DNA of 64,000 bases. Source: Pseudomonas sp. 21 (GTDB lineage Bacteria > Pseudomonadota > Gammaproteobacteria > Pseudomonadales > Pseudomonadaceae). Location of the stretch: positions 537,345 through 601,344 of the forward strand of contig NZ_JYOA01000010.1 in the NCBI RefSeq assembly GCF_000955805.1, written 5' to 3'. Position numbers and translations under genes: made by a program. The notes beneath the pieces are model-generated. The model made no database searches. It had not been told where the DNA came from and saw nothing but the letters and a program-made list of their open reading frames with translations. Positions 26,333 through 35,705 of the stretch are shown in pieces. How positions within the stretch are numbered: position 1 is the first letter of the stretch; each line of letters begins with the position of its first letter.

Positions 26333-27920
26333 GGAAGCTCAGGCTGTAGTTCACCGCTTTCGGGCCCGGATCGAGGATGTCCAGGGAGATGTGGATCGGC
26401 GTCTGCGGCGGCATCTCGCTCTGCCCGGCGAGCTCGCCGGAGAGGTATTCGCTGGGCTTGAAGCGGCGGCTGGCGATCAGTTGGCCGTTCAGGTCGGCGA
26501 AGCGCATTTCCAGCAGCGGGAAGGGCTGGGAGAAGTTCGCGCGGTTGTAGATGATCGCGTCCACCACCAGCGCGCCGCTGAAGTCCGGGTGGCTGCGCAC
26601 CACCAGGTTGCTGCTGCGGATCTGCTCCACGTCGACCTTGGACGGCAGGGTGCAACCCAGCTCCGGGCAGGCCTGGGCAAACCAGGGGCGGTACTGGTCC
26701 TGGCGGGCCAGTTCGTCGAAGTGATAGGCGATGTACTGGCCGGCGAGACCGGCCAGTGCCAGCAATACCAGCAGCAGCCAGAACAGGCGACGGCCCCAGT
26801 GGCTCTTGGGTTTCTGCCAGTCCAGTTGCAGCGGTTCGTCGCTCAGGTCGTGCAGGCCGCCATCGTGCAGGCCGGGTTCGGCGCGGCGGTTGTCGCCGCG
26901 CGGGTCGGCCAGCGGCGGCTCCTCGTCCTCATCGTCTTCGGCGTCGGGTTCGTCGTCATCGCGGCGGGCGCTGAAGGCGGGCAGTGTTTCGTCGTCGCGC
27001 TCAACGCGAAGGGGGGCCGGGTCGATGCGCGGTTCGTGCGCGGGCTCTTCCTCGGGCTGCTCCGGCTCGGATTCCTTGTCGGCCACCAGGCGTGCGCTGG
27101 CAGGGGGCTCTTCCGGCTCGTCGGCGGGCAACTGGCCGAGGCTGGGTTCCTGGCGAGACGCGCGGCTGGTGCCTTTCTGTTCTTCTTCGATCAGGGCTTC
27201 GGCCCAGCGCTCGTCGTGCGGGTCGCGCTTCTCTTCCTGGCGGGTCTGCAGGGCCTCGCTGGGGCGCGGCGCGCGGTCGATGCTGAGGAATTCCTGGGAG
27301 AGCTCGAACTCGTCGAGCTTGGCCAGTTCCTCGTCGAGGTTGAGGCTGTCCAGATCGAGATCGTCATGGATCCACAGCGTCTCGTCTTTTTTTCCGGCCG
27401 CCGGCGCAGGCAGGGGTTTGGGGGGCTCGCTGGTCACGGTCGCCGCCGGGGCGATCACCGTGGTCGCGGCGACGGCCGGAGCGGCTTCGGCAACCGGTGC
27501 CGGTTTCGACTCAGTGAAGGCGGGCTTTTCCGCTACATCGCTGGAGTGCCGCGCGGCATGGGGGGCCAGCGGCCAGCCGAGGGTGGCGGTACCGGGGGTG
27601 CTCGGTGCGGCGGGCTTTTCAGGGGAAAAGGTGTTGAAGGCCGGCGCGGGAACTGGCGCCACGGCGATGGGCTCCGGGGCCTTCGGCGGCGCCGGTGGCT
27701 CGACTGGCTCCGGGGCCGGATTCGGTGCTTCGGCGGGCGGTGCCGCCGTGACAGCCGGCACTGGAACCTGGGTCGGTTCGCCGACCATGTTCTGCGGCGC
27801 ACTGAAGACCTTCAGGCAGGTTCCGCAGCGCACAGCACCGCTGGCCGCGCCCAGTTGCGCCGAGTTGACGCGGAAACGGGTCTGGCAATGGGGGCACTGT
27901 GTGATGAAGCTGTCGCTCAT
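26319..27920 (-). CDS. Zinc-ribbon, DUF3426 single-pass membrane protein
   Basis: 533 residues. The N-terminal MJ0042-type zinc ribbon is CPHCQTRF with CGTCLKVF. A low-complexity Pro/Ala then Glu/Asp-rich region spans about 50-350. A single membrane segment (LFWLLLVLLALAGLAGQYI) lies near 365, and the C-terminal DUF3426 domain follows, likely periplasmic. Orthologs sit between prmA and dusB in many gammaproteobacteria, but the function is unknown. The TGA falls inside a hairpin loop. Confidence 0.93.
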   Translation of the reverse strand: MSDSFITQCPHCQTRFRVNSAQLGAASGAVRCGTCLKVFSAPQNMVGEPTQVPVPAVTAAPPAEAPNPAPEPVEPPAPPKAPEPIAVAPVPAPAFNTFSPEKPAAPSTPGTATLGWPLAPHAARHSSDVAEKPAFTESKPAPVAEAAPAVAATTVIAPAATVTSEPPKPLPAPAAGKKDETLWIHDDLDLDSLNLDEELAKLDEFELSQEFLSIDRAPRPSEALQTRQEEKRDPHDERWAEALIEEEQKGTSRASRQEPSLGQLPADEPEEPPASARLVADKESEPEQPEEEPAHEPRIDPAPLRVERDDETLPAFSARRDDDEPDAEDDEDEEPPLADPRGDNRRAEPGLHDGGLHDLSDEPLQLDWQKPKSHWGRRLFWLLLVLLALAGLAGQYIAYHFDELARQDQYRPWFAQACPELGCTLPSKVDVEQIRSSNLVVRSHPDFSGALVVDAIIYNRANFSQPFPLLEMRFADLNGQLIASRRFKPSEYLSGELAGQSEMPPQTPIHISLDILDPGPKAVNYSLSFHSPE

Positions 27921-27980
27921 GCGGCGGTCCGGCGGAAAAAACTGGCGGTTAGTCTAACCCAAGCCCTTGGTGGCGGGCAG

Positions 27981-28859
27981 TCAGCGGCGGCGGCCCGTGA
28001 TACGGATCCAGCCTTCACGCTCGGCGGTCGGGTCAAGGTCGAAGGCGCCGGCATAGGCGGCGCGCACTTCCTCGGCCTGTTCGGCGAGGATGCCGGAGAG
28101 GGCCAGCAGCCCGCCGGATTTCACCAGGCCGGTGAGCTGTTCTGCCAATGTGACCAGCGGACCGGCCAGAATGTTCGCCACCAGGACGTCCGCTTGTTCC
28201 TTCGGCAGATCAGCGGGCAGGTAAACGGGGAATTTCGCCGGGTCGATGCCGTTGCGCGAGGCGTTGTCGCGCGAGGCTTCCAGCGCCTGCGGGTCGATAT
28301 CGGTGCCCACCGCCTGTTCGGCGCCCAGCAGCAGTGCGGCGATGGCGAGGATGCCCGAGCCGCAGCCGAAATCGAGCACCTGCTGGCCGGCCAGTTCCTG
28401 GCCGTCGAGCCATTCCAGGCACAGCGCGGTGGTCGGGTGGGTGCCGGTGCCGAAGGCCAGGCCCGGGTCGAGCAGCAGGTTCACCGCTTCCGGTTCCGGG
28501 GCGTCGTGCCAGCTGGGGACGATCCACAGGCGGCGGCCGAAGCGCATCGGCTTGAAGTTGTCCATCCAGCTGCGTTCCCAGTCCTGGTCCTCGATGCGCT
28601 CGATCTGGTGCTCCGGCAGTTCGCCGCCGGTGAGCAGGGACAGGTGGGCGATCAGCGCCGTCTCGTCGGTGTCGGCCTCGAACAGCGCGAGCAGGTGGGT
28701 GTGGCTCCACAGCGGGGTGGTGCCCAGGTCCGGCTCGAAGATCGGCTGGTCTTCGGCGTCCATGAAGGTCACGGAGACGGCGCCGACTTCCAGCAACGCA
28801 TCTTCATAGGTTTCCGCCTGATCCGGGGTGATGGCGAGTCGGACTTGAAGCCAGGGCAT
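27981..28859 (-). CDS. prmA: Ribosomal protein L11 methyltransferase PrmA
   Basis: 292 residues; SAM-dependent trimethylation of L11. An N-terminal substrate-recognition domain is joined to a Rossmann methyltransferase with [37 protein letters not shown] and the catalytic-loop [11 protein letters not shown] 28859 begins [10 protein letters not shown], the conserved start. It lies between accC and the zinc-ribbon gene on the same strand. Confidence 0.98.
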   Translation of the reverse strand: MPWLQVRLAITPDQAETYEDALLEVGAVSVTFMDAEDQPIFEPDLGTTPLWSHTHLLALFEADTDETALIAHLSLLTGGELPEHQIERIEDQDWERSWMDNFKPMRFGRRLWIVPSWHDAPEPEAVNLLLDPGLAFGTGTHPTTALCLEWLDGQELAGQQVLDFGCGSGILAIAALLLGAEQAVGTDIDPQALEASRDNASRNGIDPAKFPVYLPADLPKEQADVLVANILAGPLVTLAEQLTGLVKSGGLLALSGILAEQAEEVRAAYAGAFDLDPTAEREGWIRITGRRR

Positions 28860-29038
28860 GGGGCGGTACCTCGATCGTGCCGGGATGGAGCTGGAAAAGA
28901 CAACGGACCGCCTGGGCGGCCCGCAGATAAAGGCGGCAAGCTTACTGCACGGCACCTTGCCATGCCAGCGGGCAGGGGCCGCAAAGCACAAGGGCCGCCC
29001 AGAGGCAGCCCTTGTGGTGGAGCGAGGCAAGGCAGGAC

Positions 29039-30388
29039 TTAGTGCTTGTCCATGCCCAGCTTCTTCTCCAGGTAGTGGATATTCACGCCACCCTTGCAGA
29101 ACTCCTTGTCGCGGACCAGCTCCTTGTGCAGCTCGGTGTTGGTCTTGATGCCATCGACGATCAGCTCGTCCAGCGCATTGCGCATGCGCGCCATGGCTTC
29201 ATCGCGGTCCTTGCCGTAGGTGATGATCTTGCCCACCAGCGAGTCATAGTTCGGCGGTACGGCGTAGCCGCTGTACAGGTGCGAATCCACACGCACGCCG
29301 TTACCGCCCGGTGCGTGGAAGTGCTTCACCTTGCCGGGGCTCGGCATGAAGGTCTTCGGGTCTTCGGCGTTGATCCGGCATTCCAGTGCATGGCCACGGA
29401 TGACCACGTCTTCCTGCTTGATCGACAGCTTGTTGCCCGAGGCGATGCTGAGCATCTCCTTGACGATGTCGATACCGGTGACCATCTCCGACACCGGATG
29501 CTCCACCTGCACGCGGGTGTTCATCTCGATGAAGTAGAAGCGGCCGTTCTCGTAGAGGAACTCGAAGGTGCCGGCGCCACGGTAGCCGATTTCCACGCAG
29601 GCCTGGACGCAGCGGGCCAGCACTTCGGCGCGGGCCTTCTCGTCGATGCCCGGGGCTGGAGCTTCTTCCAGCACCTTCTGGTGACGGCGCTGCAGGGAGC
29701 AGTCGCGGTCGCCCAGGTGGATGGCGTTGCCCTGGCCGTCGGAGAGGACCTGGACTTCCACGTGACGCGGGTTGGTCAGGAACTTCTCCAGGTAGACCAT
29801 CGAGTTGCCGAAGGCCGCGCCCGCTTCGGTGCGGGTCAGCTTGGCGGACTTGATCAGGTCTTCTTCCTTGTGCACGACGCGCATGCCGCGACCACCACCG
29901 CCACCGGCGGCCTTGATGATCACCGGATAGCCAACCTCGCGGGCGATGGCCAGCGCGGTTTCTTCGTCTTCGGGCAGCGGGCCGTCGGAGCCCGGTACGG
30001 TCGGTACGCCGGCTTTCTTCATGGCGTCCTTGGCGGACACCTTGTCACCCATCAGGCGGATGACGTCGGCGCTCGGGCCGATGAAGGTGAAGCCGGAGCG
30101 TTCGACCTGCTCGGCGAAGTCGGCGTTCTCGGCGAGGAAGCCGTAGCCGGGGTGGATACCCACGGCGCCGGTGACCTCGGCCGCGGCGATGATCGCCGGG
30201 ATGTGCAGGTAGGACTGCGCGGCCGGGGCCGGACCGATGCAGACCGCTTCGTCGGCCAGCGACAGGTGCATCAGCTCACGGTCGGCGGTCGAGTGCACGG
30301 CCACTGTCTTGATGCCCAGCTCCTTGCACGCGCGCAGGATGCGCAGCGCAATTTCGCCGCGGTTGGCGATCAGTACTTTTTCCAACAT
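29039..30388 (-). CDS. accC: Acetyl-CoA carboxylase biotin carboxylase subunit AccC
   Basis: 449 residues, ATP-grasp enzyme that carboxylates the biotin on AccB in the first step of fatty-acid synthesis. Motifs are [16 protein letters not shown], the glycine-rich lid [14 protein letters not shown], and the active-site [15 protein letters not shown]. It starts [11 protein letters not shown], 17 bases after accB, forming the usual accBC operon downstream of aroQ. Confidence 0.99.
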   Translation of the reverse strand: MLEKVLIANRGEIALRILRACKELGIKTVAVHSTADRELMHLSLADEAVCIGPAPAAQSYLHIPAIIAAAEVTGAVGIHPGYGFLAENADFAEQVERSGFTFIGPSADVIRLMGDKVSAKDAMKKAGVPTVPGSDGPLPEDEETALAIAREVGYPVIIKAAGGGGGRGMRVVHKEEDLIKSAKLTRTEAGAAFGNSMVYLEKFLTNPRHVEVQVLSDGQGNAIHLGDRDCSLQRRHQKVLEEAPAPGIDEKARAEVLARCVQACVEIGYRGAGTFEFLYENGRFYFIEMNTRVQVEHPVSEMVTGIDIVKEMLSIASGNKLSIKQEDVVIRGHALECRINAEDPKTFMPSPGKVKHFHAPGGNGVRVDSHLYSGYAVPPNYDSLVGKIITYGKDRDEAMARMRNALDELIVDGIKTNTELHKELVRDKEFCKGGVNIHYLEKKLGMDKH

Positions 30389-30405
30389 CGCAGGCTCCCC
30401 GCGCT

Positions 30406-30873
30406 TTAAACGATGGTGAACAGGGGCTGGTCGAATTCGACCGGCTGACCGTTCTCCACGAGGATCTGACCGATCACGCCGCTGGTCTCGGCCTCGATGT
30501 GGTTCATCATCTTCATGGCTTCGACGATGCAGAGGATGTCGCCTTTCTTCACGCTCTGGCCGACTTCGACGAAGTTGGCGGAGGTCGGCGAGGCCGCGCG
30601 GTAGAAGGTGCCGACCATCGGCGAGCGCACGGCTCCGGCGAGGTTCTGGGCAGCCGGGGCGGCTTCAGCGGCCGGGGCAGCAGTGGCAGCGGCAGCGACC
30701 GGAGCGGCGGCCGGGGCCGGGGCGTAGGCCGGGGCAGCAGCGTAGATCGGCTGGGCGGCGGTCTTGCTGTGACGGCTGATGCGTACGGACTCTTCGCCCT
30801 CTTTGATCTCCAGTTCGTCGATACCGGATTCTTCGAGCAGTTCGATCAGTTTCTTGACTTTACGGATGTCCAT
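30406..30873 (-). CDS. accB: Biotin carboxyl carrier protein AccB
   Basis: 155 residues. The biotinyl lysine lies in [13 protein letters not shown] near the C-terminus; the central linker is Ala/Pro-rich, as in other AccB proteins, and the N-terminal [20 protein letters not shown] is conserved. Acts with AccC in the cytoplasm. 24 bases after aroQ. Confidence 0.98.
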   Translation of the reverse strand: MDIRKVKKLIELLEESGIDELEIKEGEESVRISRHSKTAAQPIYAAAPAYAPAPAAAPVAAAATAAPAAEAAPAAQNLAGAVRSPMVGTFYRAASPTSANFVEVGQSVKKGDILCIVEAMKMMNHIEAETSGVIGQILVENGQPVEFDQPLFTIV

Positions 30874-30897
30874 CAGTGTTCGCTCTCCCAGGTGAGG

Positions 30898-31341
30898 TCA
30901 CGGGCGTTCAAGTTGTTCGAGGGCGGATTCCAGGGCCAGGCGATAGCCTGTGGCGCCCAGACCGCAGATCACCCCTACCGCCACGTCGGAGAAGTAGGAG
31001 TGATGCCGGAAAGGTTCACGTTTGTGCACGTTGGAGAGGTGCACTTCGATGAATGGGATGCTCACTGCGAGCAATGCGTCACGTAGAGCGACACTTGTAT
31101 GCGTGAAAGCGGCCGGATTGATCAGGATGAAGTCCACGCCTTCGTTGCGTGCGGCGTGGATCCGGTCGATCAGTTCGTACTCGGCGTTGCTCTGCAGGTG
31201 CATCAGGTGGTGGCCGGCCTCGCGGGCGCGGCGCTCCAGGTCCTGGTTGATCTGCTCAAGGGTGACGGAGCCGTACTTGTCGGGCTCGCGGGTGCCCAGC
31301 AGGTTGAGGTTGGGCCCGTGCAGTACCAGTAAGGTCGCCAT
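30898..31341 (-). CDS. aroQ: Type II 3-dehydroquinate dehydratase AroQ
   Basis: 147 residues, third step of the shikimate pathway. Conserved are [20 protein letters not shown] (catalytic Arg/Tyr region), [26 protein letters not shown] (catalytic His neighbourhood) and [14 protein letters not shown]. The ATG at 31341 fits the family N-terminus; no strong ribosome binding site precedes it. First gene of aroQ-accB-accC. Confidence 0.98.
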   Translation of the reverse strand: MATLLVLHGPNLNLLGTREPDKYGSVTLEQINQDLERRAREAGHHLMHLQSNAEYELIDRIHAARNEGVDFILINPAAFTHTSVALRDALLAVSIPFIEVHLSNVHKREPFRHHSYFSDVAVGVICGLGATGYRLALESALEQLERP

Positions 31342-31491
31342 CTGGATGCTGTAGTCCTTGTTCTTGGCGGGATAAAGATAGGGCGGGACTATGCCGGAAA
31401 GCCGGCGTGACTGTCCAGTCATGCGGGTTTTGCCGTAGATGTCAGCATGTTGCCAGCTGATTACGGCAAAACCATTGCAATCAAACTGTGA

Positions 31492-33348
31492 TCAGGAGCG
31501 CGTTCCCGCCTGTTTCAGGCGGTCGGCGAGGGTGGCGGCGTCGGTCTCGCCGATGATGCGCAGGTCCGACCATTCGTCGCCTTTGGGCGAGAAGAACAGC
31601 AGCGCCGGCGGACCGAACAGGTTGTAGCGGTCGAGCAGGGCGCGCTGCTCCTCGGTGCTGGCGGTCATGTCGAAACGCAGCAGCACGAAGCCGGGCAGTT
31701 GCGACTGGACTTCCGGCGCCGGCAGCACCTGGCGCTCGATGATCTTGCAGCTGATGCACCAGTCGGCGTACCAGTCCAGCAGCACCGGGCGACCGGCGGC
31801 CTGGGCGCTGGCCAGCGCGGCGTTGAGCTGCGCCGTGGTGGTGATGTTCTGCCAGTCGCCGGGCGTGGAACTGGGCGGGCCGGCGTGGACGCGTTGCCCG
31901 CTTCGACCCAGCGGGTGCAGTGGGTCGGATTCGCCTTGCAGGGCGCCGGTCCAGGCGGACACGGCGTAGACCAGCAGCATCAGGCCGAACAGCTGGCCGA
32001 GGCGCTGCAGCGGCTTCTTCGGCCCCAGTTCGAGGGTGCCGATGGCCAGGGCGACGCCGCCGGCCAGGGTGCCCCAGAGGGTCAGCGCCACCGGGCCGGA
32101 GACCAGTCGTTCGAGCATCCAGATGGCCACGGCCAGCAGCATCACGCCGAAGACGTTGCGCACGCCGTTCATCCAGGCGCCGCTCTTGGGCAGCAGTGCC
32201 CCGCCGCCGACGGCGAAGATCACCAGCGGCGTGCCCATGCCCAGGCCCAGGGAGAACAGCAGCAGGCCGCCGCCCACCGCGTCGCCGGTGCTGCTGATAT
32301 AGAGCAGCAGGCCGGCCAGCGGGGCGGTGACGCAGGGCGACACCAGCAGGCTGGAGAGCACGCCGAGGGTCGCCGCGCCGGCGATGGAGCCGCCGCGGGT
32401 GTTGTTCGCCATGTTGTCCAGGCGTTCACGCAGGAAGCCCGGCAGGCGCATCTCGAACACGCCGAACATGGCCACGGCGAAGACCACGAAGAACGCCGCG
32501 AAGGGGATCAGCACCCAGGGCGACTGCAGCATCGCCTGCAGGTTGAGCTTGGCGCCGAACAGGCCCATCAGGGTGCCGAGCACCGCGTAGCAGGCCGCCA
32601 TTGGCAGCACGTAGGCCAGCGATAGCGCCAGGCCACGCATGCCGCCCGGACGGCCGCGCAGGACCACGCCGGAGAGGATCGGCAGCATCGGCAGCACGCA
32701 GGGGGTGAAGGTCAGCGCCAAGCCCAGCAGGAAGAAGATCGCCAGCGCGCGGCCGAGCTTCTTGATCTTGCCCGGCTCGTGGTCGCCCAGCAGGCTGGCC
32801 AGCGGGTTGCCGGATGCGGTGGCGGACTTGGCGGCAGAAGAGGCAGGGCCGGTCACGACGCTGGCGGCCTGGCCGTCGGCGATCTGCAGGCGGGTGGTTT
32901 CCGGCGCGTAGCACAGGCCCTTGTCGGCGCAGCCCTGGTAGCTGACCACCAGGGTGAAGGGCTTGTGCTGCGGGTTGACCAGCGGCACGTCGATGTCGGT
33001 GATGGCGTAGTAGACCACCGTGTCGCCGAAGTAGTCGTCGTGGTGCTGCTTGCCCGGCGGCAGCTTCACTTCGCCGACGCTCACGCCGCTGTCGGCGGGC
33101 TCGACCTTGAAGCTGAAGCGGTGCTGGTAGAGGTAGTAGCCGTCGGCATTGATGAAGCGCAGTTTCACCTGCTGGCTGTCGCTGTCCTCGACGCTGACGC
33201 GGAAGGCCTCGGCCACCGGCAGGAAGTCGCCCTTGGCCGGTTGCCCGACGGCGAAGCCGCCCTTGTCGGCGGGTTTGTCGAACAGGCCGGCGGAGGCGGG
33301 CAGGGCGACGAGGAGCAGGAGCAGGGTGAGCAGGCGGCGCATGGACAT
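31492..33348 (-). CDS. dsbD: Thiol:disulfide interchange protein DsbD (DipZ)
   Basis: 618 residues. The signal peptide MRRLLTLLLLLVALPASAG is followed by a periplasmic alpha domain with its cysteine pair in CADKGLCYAPETT, eight membrane spans whose redox cysteines are in FTPCVLPMLPILSG and VSPCVTAPLAG, and a C-terminal thioredoxin-like domain with DWYADWCISCK. It moves electrons from cytoplasmic thioredoxin to periplasmic isomerases and cytochrome maturation. Two ATGs (33348 and 33342) are possible; the first is given. Confidence 0.97.
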   Translation of the reverse strand: MSMRRLLTLLLLLVALPASAGLFDKPADKGGFAVGQPAKGDFLPVAEAFRVSVEDSDSQQVKLRFINADGYYLYQHRFSFKVEPADSGVSVGEVKLPPGKQHHDDYFGDTVVYYAITDIDVPLVNPQHKPFTLVVSYQGCADKGLCYAPETTRLQIADGQAASVVTGPASSAAKSATASGNPLASLLGDHEPGKIKKLGRALAIFFLLGLALTFTPCVLPMLPILSGVVLRGRPGGMRGLALSLAYVLPMAACYAVLGTLMGLFGAKLNLQAMLQSPWVLIPFAAFFVVFAVAMFGVFEMRLPGFLRERLDNMANNTRGGSIAGAATLGVLSSLLVSPCVTAPLAGLLLYISSTGDAVGGGLLLFSLGLGMGTPLVIFAVGGGALLPKSGAWMNGVRNVFGVMLLAVAIWMLERLVSGPVALTLWGTLAGGVALAIGTLELGPKKPLQRLGQLFGLMLLVYAVSAWTGALQGESDPLHPLGRSGQRVHAGPPSSTPGDWQNITTTAQLNAALASAQAAGRPVLLDWYADWCISCKIIERQVLPAPEVQSQLPGFVLLRFDMTASTEEQRALLDRYNLFGPPALLFFSPKGDEWSDLRIIGETDAATLADRLKQAGTRS

Positions 33349-33488
33349 CTCGCGGACTACAGGGGTGGCGGGCATGATAGCGGAAAGCTTCCGGCGCAGC
33401 CCGAGGCGATGCCCGACGAGCTGTCACAAGAAGTGATCGGCCGCTTGGGACTGCGCCAGAGCGGTCGGGTTCCCCTGCTGCTCCTGCG

Positions 33489-34397
33489 TCAATCTGCCGC
33501 GTGCTGGCCGAAGGCTGCCAGCAGGTCGCTGACGAAAGCCTGTTCGGCGTCGCCGGGATGGCGACCGCGATGTCGCGTCAGGCTGAAGGCTACGTCGAAG
33601 CCCAACTCGCCGGGCAGCAGTTCGCGCAATTGGCCGCGTTCGATCCAGGGCTGGGCGACGTGCCGGGGCAGATAGCCGATGTGCGCGCCGGAGAGGATGA
33701 AGGCCAGGCTGCCGTCCACCTGCTCGCAGCGTGCGCTGCTGCGGCTGGTCTGCAACGGTTCGTCGGCGGCGATGAAGCGGTAGGGGTGCAGCACCTGGTC
33801 GGCGTCGGCCAGCGAGTCACGGGTCGGCTTCCTTTCCTTGAAGGCCGGGTGGCCGGCGCCGCAGTACAGTCCCTGCGGTTCGATGAACAGGGTGGTGTGC
33901 TGCAACGCGGCCTGGGTTCCGGCGAAGTAGCCGACCGCCAGGTGCAGCCGGTCCTGCAGCAGCAGGCGCTCCAGTTCGGCGGGCGTGGCGGTGAGCAGGT
34001 CCAGGGTGACCGCCTCGTTGCGCTGGCGGAAGCGCCGGATGGCATCGGACAGCCGCGCCAGCACGCTCTCTTCGAGGCTTTCCGACAGGCCGATGCGCAC
34101 CTCGCCGAGCAGTTTGTCGGCCACCCCGCGCGCCTCGTCGCGGAAGTCCTCTATGGACAGGAACAGCCGCCGCGTCGCCTGCAACAGGTGCTCGCCCTTG
34201 GGCGTCAGGCGGAAGCCGCCCTTGCCGCGTTCGCACAGGCGGTAGCCCAGGCGCGTCTCCAGCTTGGCCATCTGGATGCTGATGCTCGGCTGGCTCAATC
34301 CCAGCTCGCCCTGTGCGGCGCTGAAGCCGCCGCATTCGACCACCGTGACGAACAGGCGCAGCAGCTGCAGGTCGAGATCGCGCAATTGGCTGAGCAT
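33489..34397 (-). CDS. LysR-family regulator divergent from a polyamine-binding protein gene
   Basis: 302 residues. The N-terminal winged helix is LRLFVTVVECGGFSAAQGEL, then GLSQPSISIQMAKLETRLGY; the C-terminal part is a substrate-binding-like sensor. ATG 34397 is preceded by GAGG at the right distance. It is transcribed divergently from the binding-protein gene, and a clear dyad operator lies between them, so it probably controls that gene and speB as well as itself. The likely effector is agmatine or another guanidino/polyamine compound (inference from neighbours). Confidence 0.92.
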   Translation of the reverse strand: MLSQLRDLDLQLLRLFVTVVECGGFSAAQGELGLSQPSISIQMAKLETRLGYRLCERGKGGFRLTPKGEHLLQATRRLFLSIEDFRDEARGVADKLLGEVRIGLSESLEESVLARLSDAIRRFRQRNEAVTLDLLTATPAELERLLLQDRLHLAVGYFAGTQAALQHTTLFIEPQGLYCGAGHPAFKERKPTRDSLADADQVLHPYRFIAADEPLQTSRSSARCEQVDGSLAFILSGAHIGYLPRHVAQPWIERGQLRELLPGELGFDVAFSLTRHRGRHPGDAEQAFVSDLLAAFGQHAAD

Positions 34398-34429
34398 GGT
34401 CGTCCTCAAACATTGTTCTGATGAAATGC

Positions 34430-34460
34430 CAAAGTAATTAACTTTGTATTTTTACAAAGT
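34430..34460. promoter_or_regulatory. Double dyad operator between lysR and the polyamine-binding gene
   Basis: ACTTTGTA-TTTT-TACAAAGT (34441-34460) is a perfect 8-bp-arm dyad. A third CAAAGT at 34430-34435 forms an overlapping dyad with its left arm. A T-N11-A spacing typical of LysR sites is contained. The block is strikingly AT-rich for this genome and lies 33 bases from the lysR start and 53 from the binding-protein start. Confidence 0.7.
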
Positions 34461-34512
34461 AAAGCCCGCCCCATGCTCGCCCCATAACCACAACAACTCC
34501 GAGGCGATGATC

Positions 34513-35604
34513 ATGCGTGTGTTCTTCCGGGCGACTCTCGCGGCGCTGGCCGTGGCGCTGGCCGTGCCCCTGCAGGCGCAGGAGCGGGTGCTCAACCTTT
34601 ACAACTGGGCGGATTACGTCGGCGCCGACGCGCTGCAGCGCTTCCAGAAGGAAACCGGCATCCGCGTCAAATACGACACCTTCGACAGCGCCGAAGTACT
34701 CGACAGCAAGCTGATGACCGGCCGCAGCGGCTACGACGTCGTCTTCCCCGCCAGCAGCGGGCTGGCCCGCGCCATCCAGGCCAAGGCCGTGCAGCCGGTG
34801 GGCGATGCGCAACTGAAGAACTTCGCCAACCTCGATCCGGAACTGCTGGCAAAACTCGCCGCCATCGATCCGGGCAATCGCTTCGGCGTGCCCTACACCT
34901 GGGGCACCGTGGGCCTGGCGATCAACAAGGACGAAGTGCTCAAGCGCATTCCCGATGCGCCGCTGGACAGCCTCGACCTGCTGTTCAAGCCCGAGTACGC
35001 CAGCCGCCTGGCCGACTGCGGCATCTCGCTGATCGATTCGCCCCAGGAAGTCATCAGCGTGGCGCTGAACTACCTCGGCAAGTCGCCCTACAGCACCGAG
35101 CCGGCCGACCTCGCCCAGGTCCGTGAACTGCTGGGCAAGCTGCAACCCAACGTGCGCTACATCGCCAGCGGCAAGCACATCAATGACCTGGCCAACGGTT
35201 CGCTGTGCGTCGCCCTGACCTACACCGGCGATGCGCTGATGGGCGCCGCGCAGGCCAAGCAGGCGAACAAGCCGTTCGAGGTGATCTACCGGATTCCCAG
35301 GGAAGGCACGCTGATCTGGTTCGACACCATGGCCATCCCGGTGGACGCCCCCCACCCGCAGGAAGCCCGCGCCTTCATCGACTTCATGCTGCGCCCGGAC
35401 TCCATCGCCGAGCTGACCAACACCCTGTACTTCGCCAACGCCAACCTCAAGGCGACGCCGCTGCTCAACGCCGATGTGGCCAGCGACCCGGATATCTACC
35501 CGCCGGCGGCCATGCGGCAGAAGCTGTTCGGCGAGCAGCTGCTGACGCTCAAGCAACAGCGCGACCGCACGCGGCTGTGGTCGGCGTTCCGTACCCGTAG
35601 CTGA
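34513..35604 (+). CDS. Periplasmic polyamine (putrescine/spermidine)-binding protein, SpuD/PotF-like
   Basis: 363 residues with signal peptide MRVFFRATLAALAVALAVPL ending QAQ. The mature start ERVLNLYNWADYVGADALQR is the typical PotD/PotF/SpuD motif; FDTMAIPVDAPHPQEARAF is the conserved C-lobe motif. ATG 34513 is preferred over ATG 34507 because GAGG is then 8 bases upstream. No ABC ATPase or permease follows, so it must use a transporter encoded elsewhere or serve signalling. Head of the short run with speB, separated from it by a REP element. Confidence 0.93.
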   Translation: MRVFFRATLAALAVALAVPLQAQERVLNLYNWADYVGADALQRFQKETGIRVKYDTFDSAEVLDSKLMTGRSGYDVVFPASSGLARAIQAKAVQPVGDAQLKNFANLDPELLAKLAAIDPGNRFGVPYTWGTVGLAINKDEVLKRIPDAPLDSLDLLFKPEYASRLADCGISLIDSPQEVISVALNYLGKSPYSTEPADLAQVRELLGKLQPNVRYIASGKHINDLANGSLCVALTYTGDALMGAAQAKQANKPFEVIYRIPREGTLIWFDTMAIPVDAPHPQEARAFIDFMLRPDSIAELTNTLYFANANLKATPLLNADVASDPDIYPPAAMRQKLFGEQLLTLKQQRDRTRLWSAFRTRS

Positions 35605-35617
35605 GCCCGAATCTCCC

Positions 35618-35665
35618 TGTAGGAGCGCGCCACGCCCGCGATCGCGCGCATGGCGCGCTCCTACA
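35618..35665. repeat. REP-like palindrome, GGAGCGCGCC family
   Basis: TGTAGGAGCGCGCCACGCCC, core GCGATCGCGC, then GCATGGCGCGCTCCTACA. It lies 14 bases after the binding-protein stop and before speB. Confidence 0.8.
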
Positions 35666-35705
35666 CCCAATACCGTGATCACCTGATAACGAACAAGAGG
35701 ACGCC

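Noticed and set aside
28988-29015. Terminator hairpin ACAAGGGC/GCCCTTGT downstream of accC
   Set aside because: Arms are only 8 bp with a 12-base loop and no U tract; too weak to list as a feature.
26331-29042. A long plus-strand open frame of about 900 codons opposite the zinc-ribbon and prmA genes
   Set aside because: It is the complement of two well-recognised genes in a GC-rich genome, has no family resemblance and a low-complexity composition; antisense frames of this type also occur at 14034-16265, 18492-20645, 35679-38708, 40651-42687, 43291-45366 and 61528-63528.
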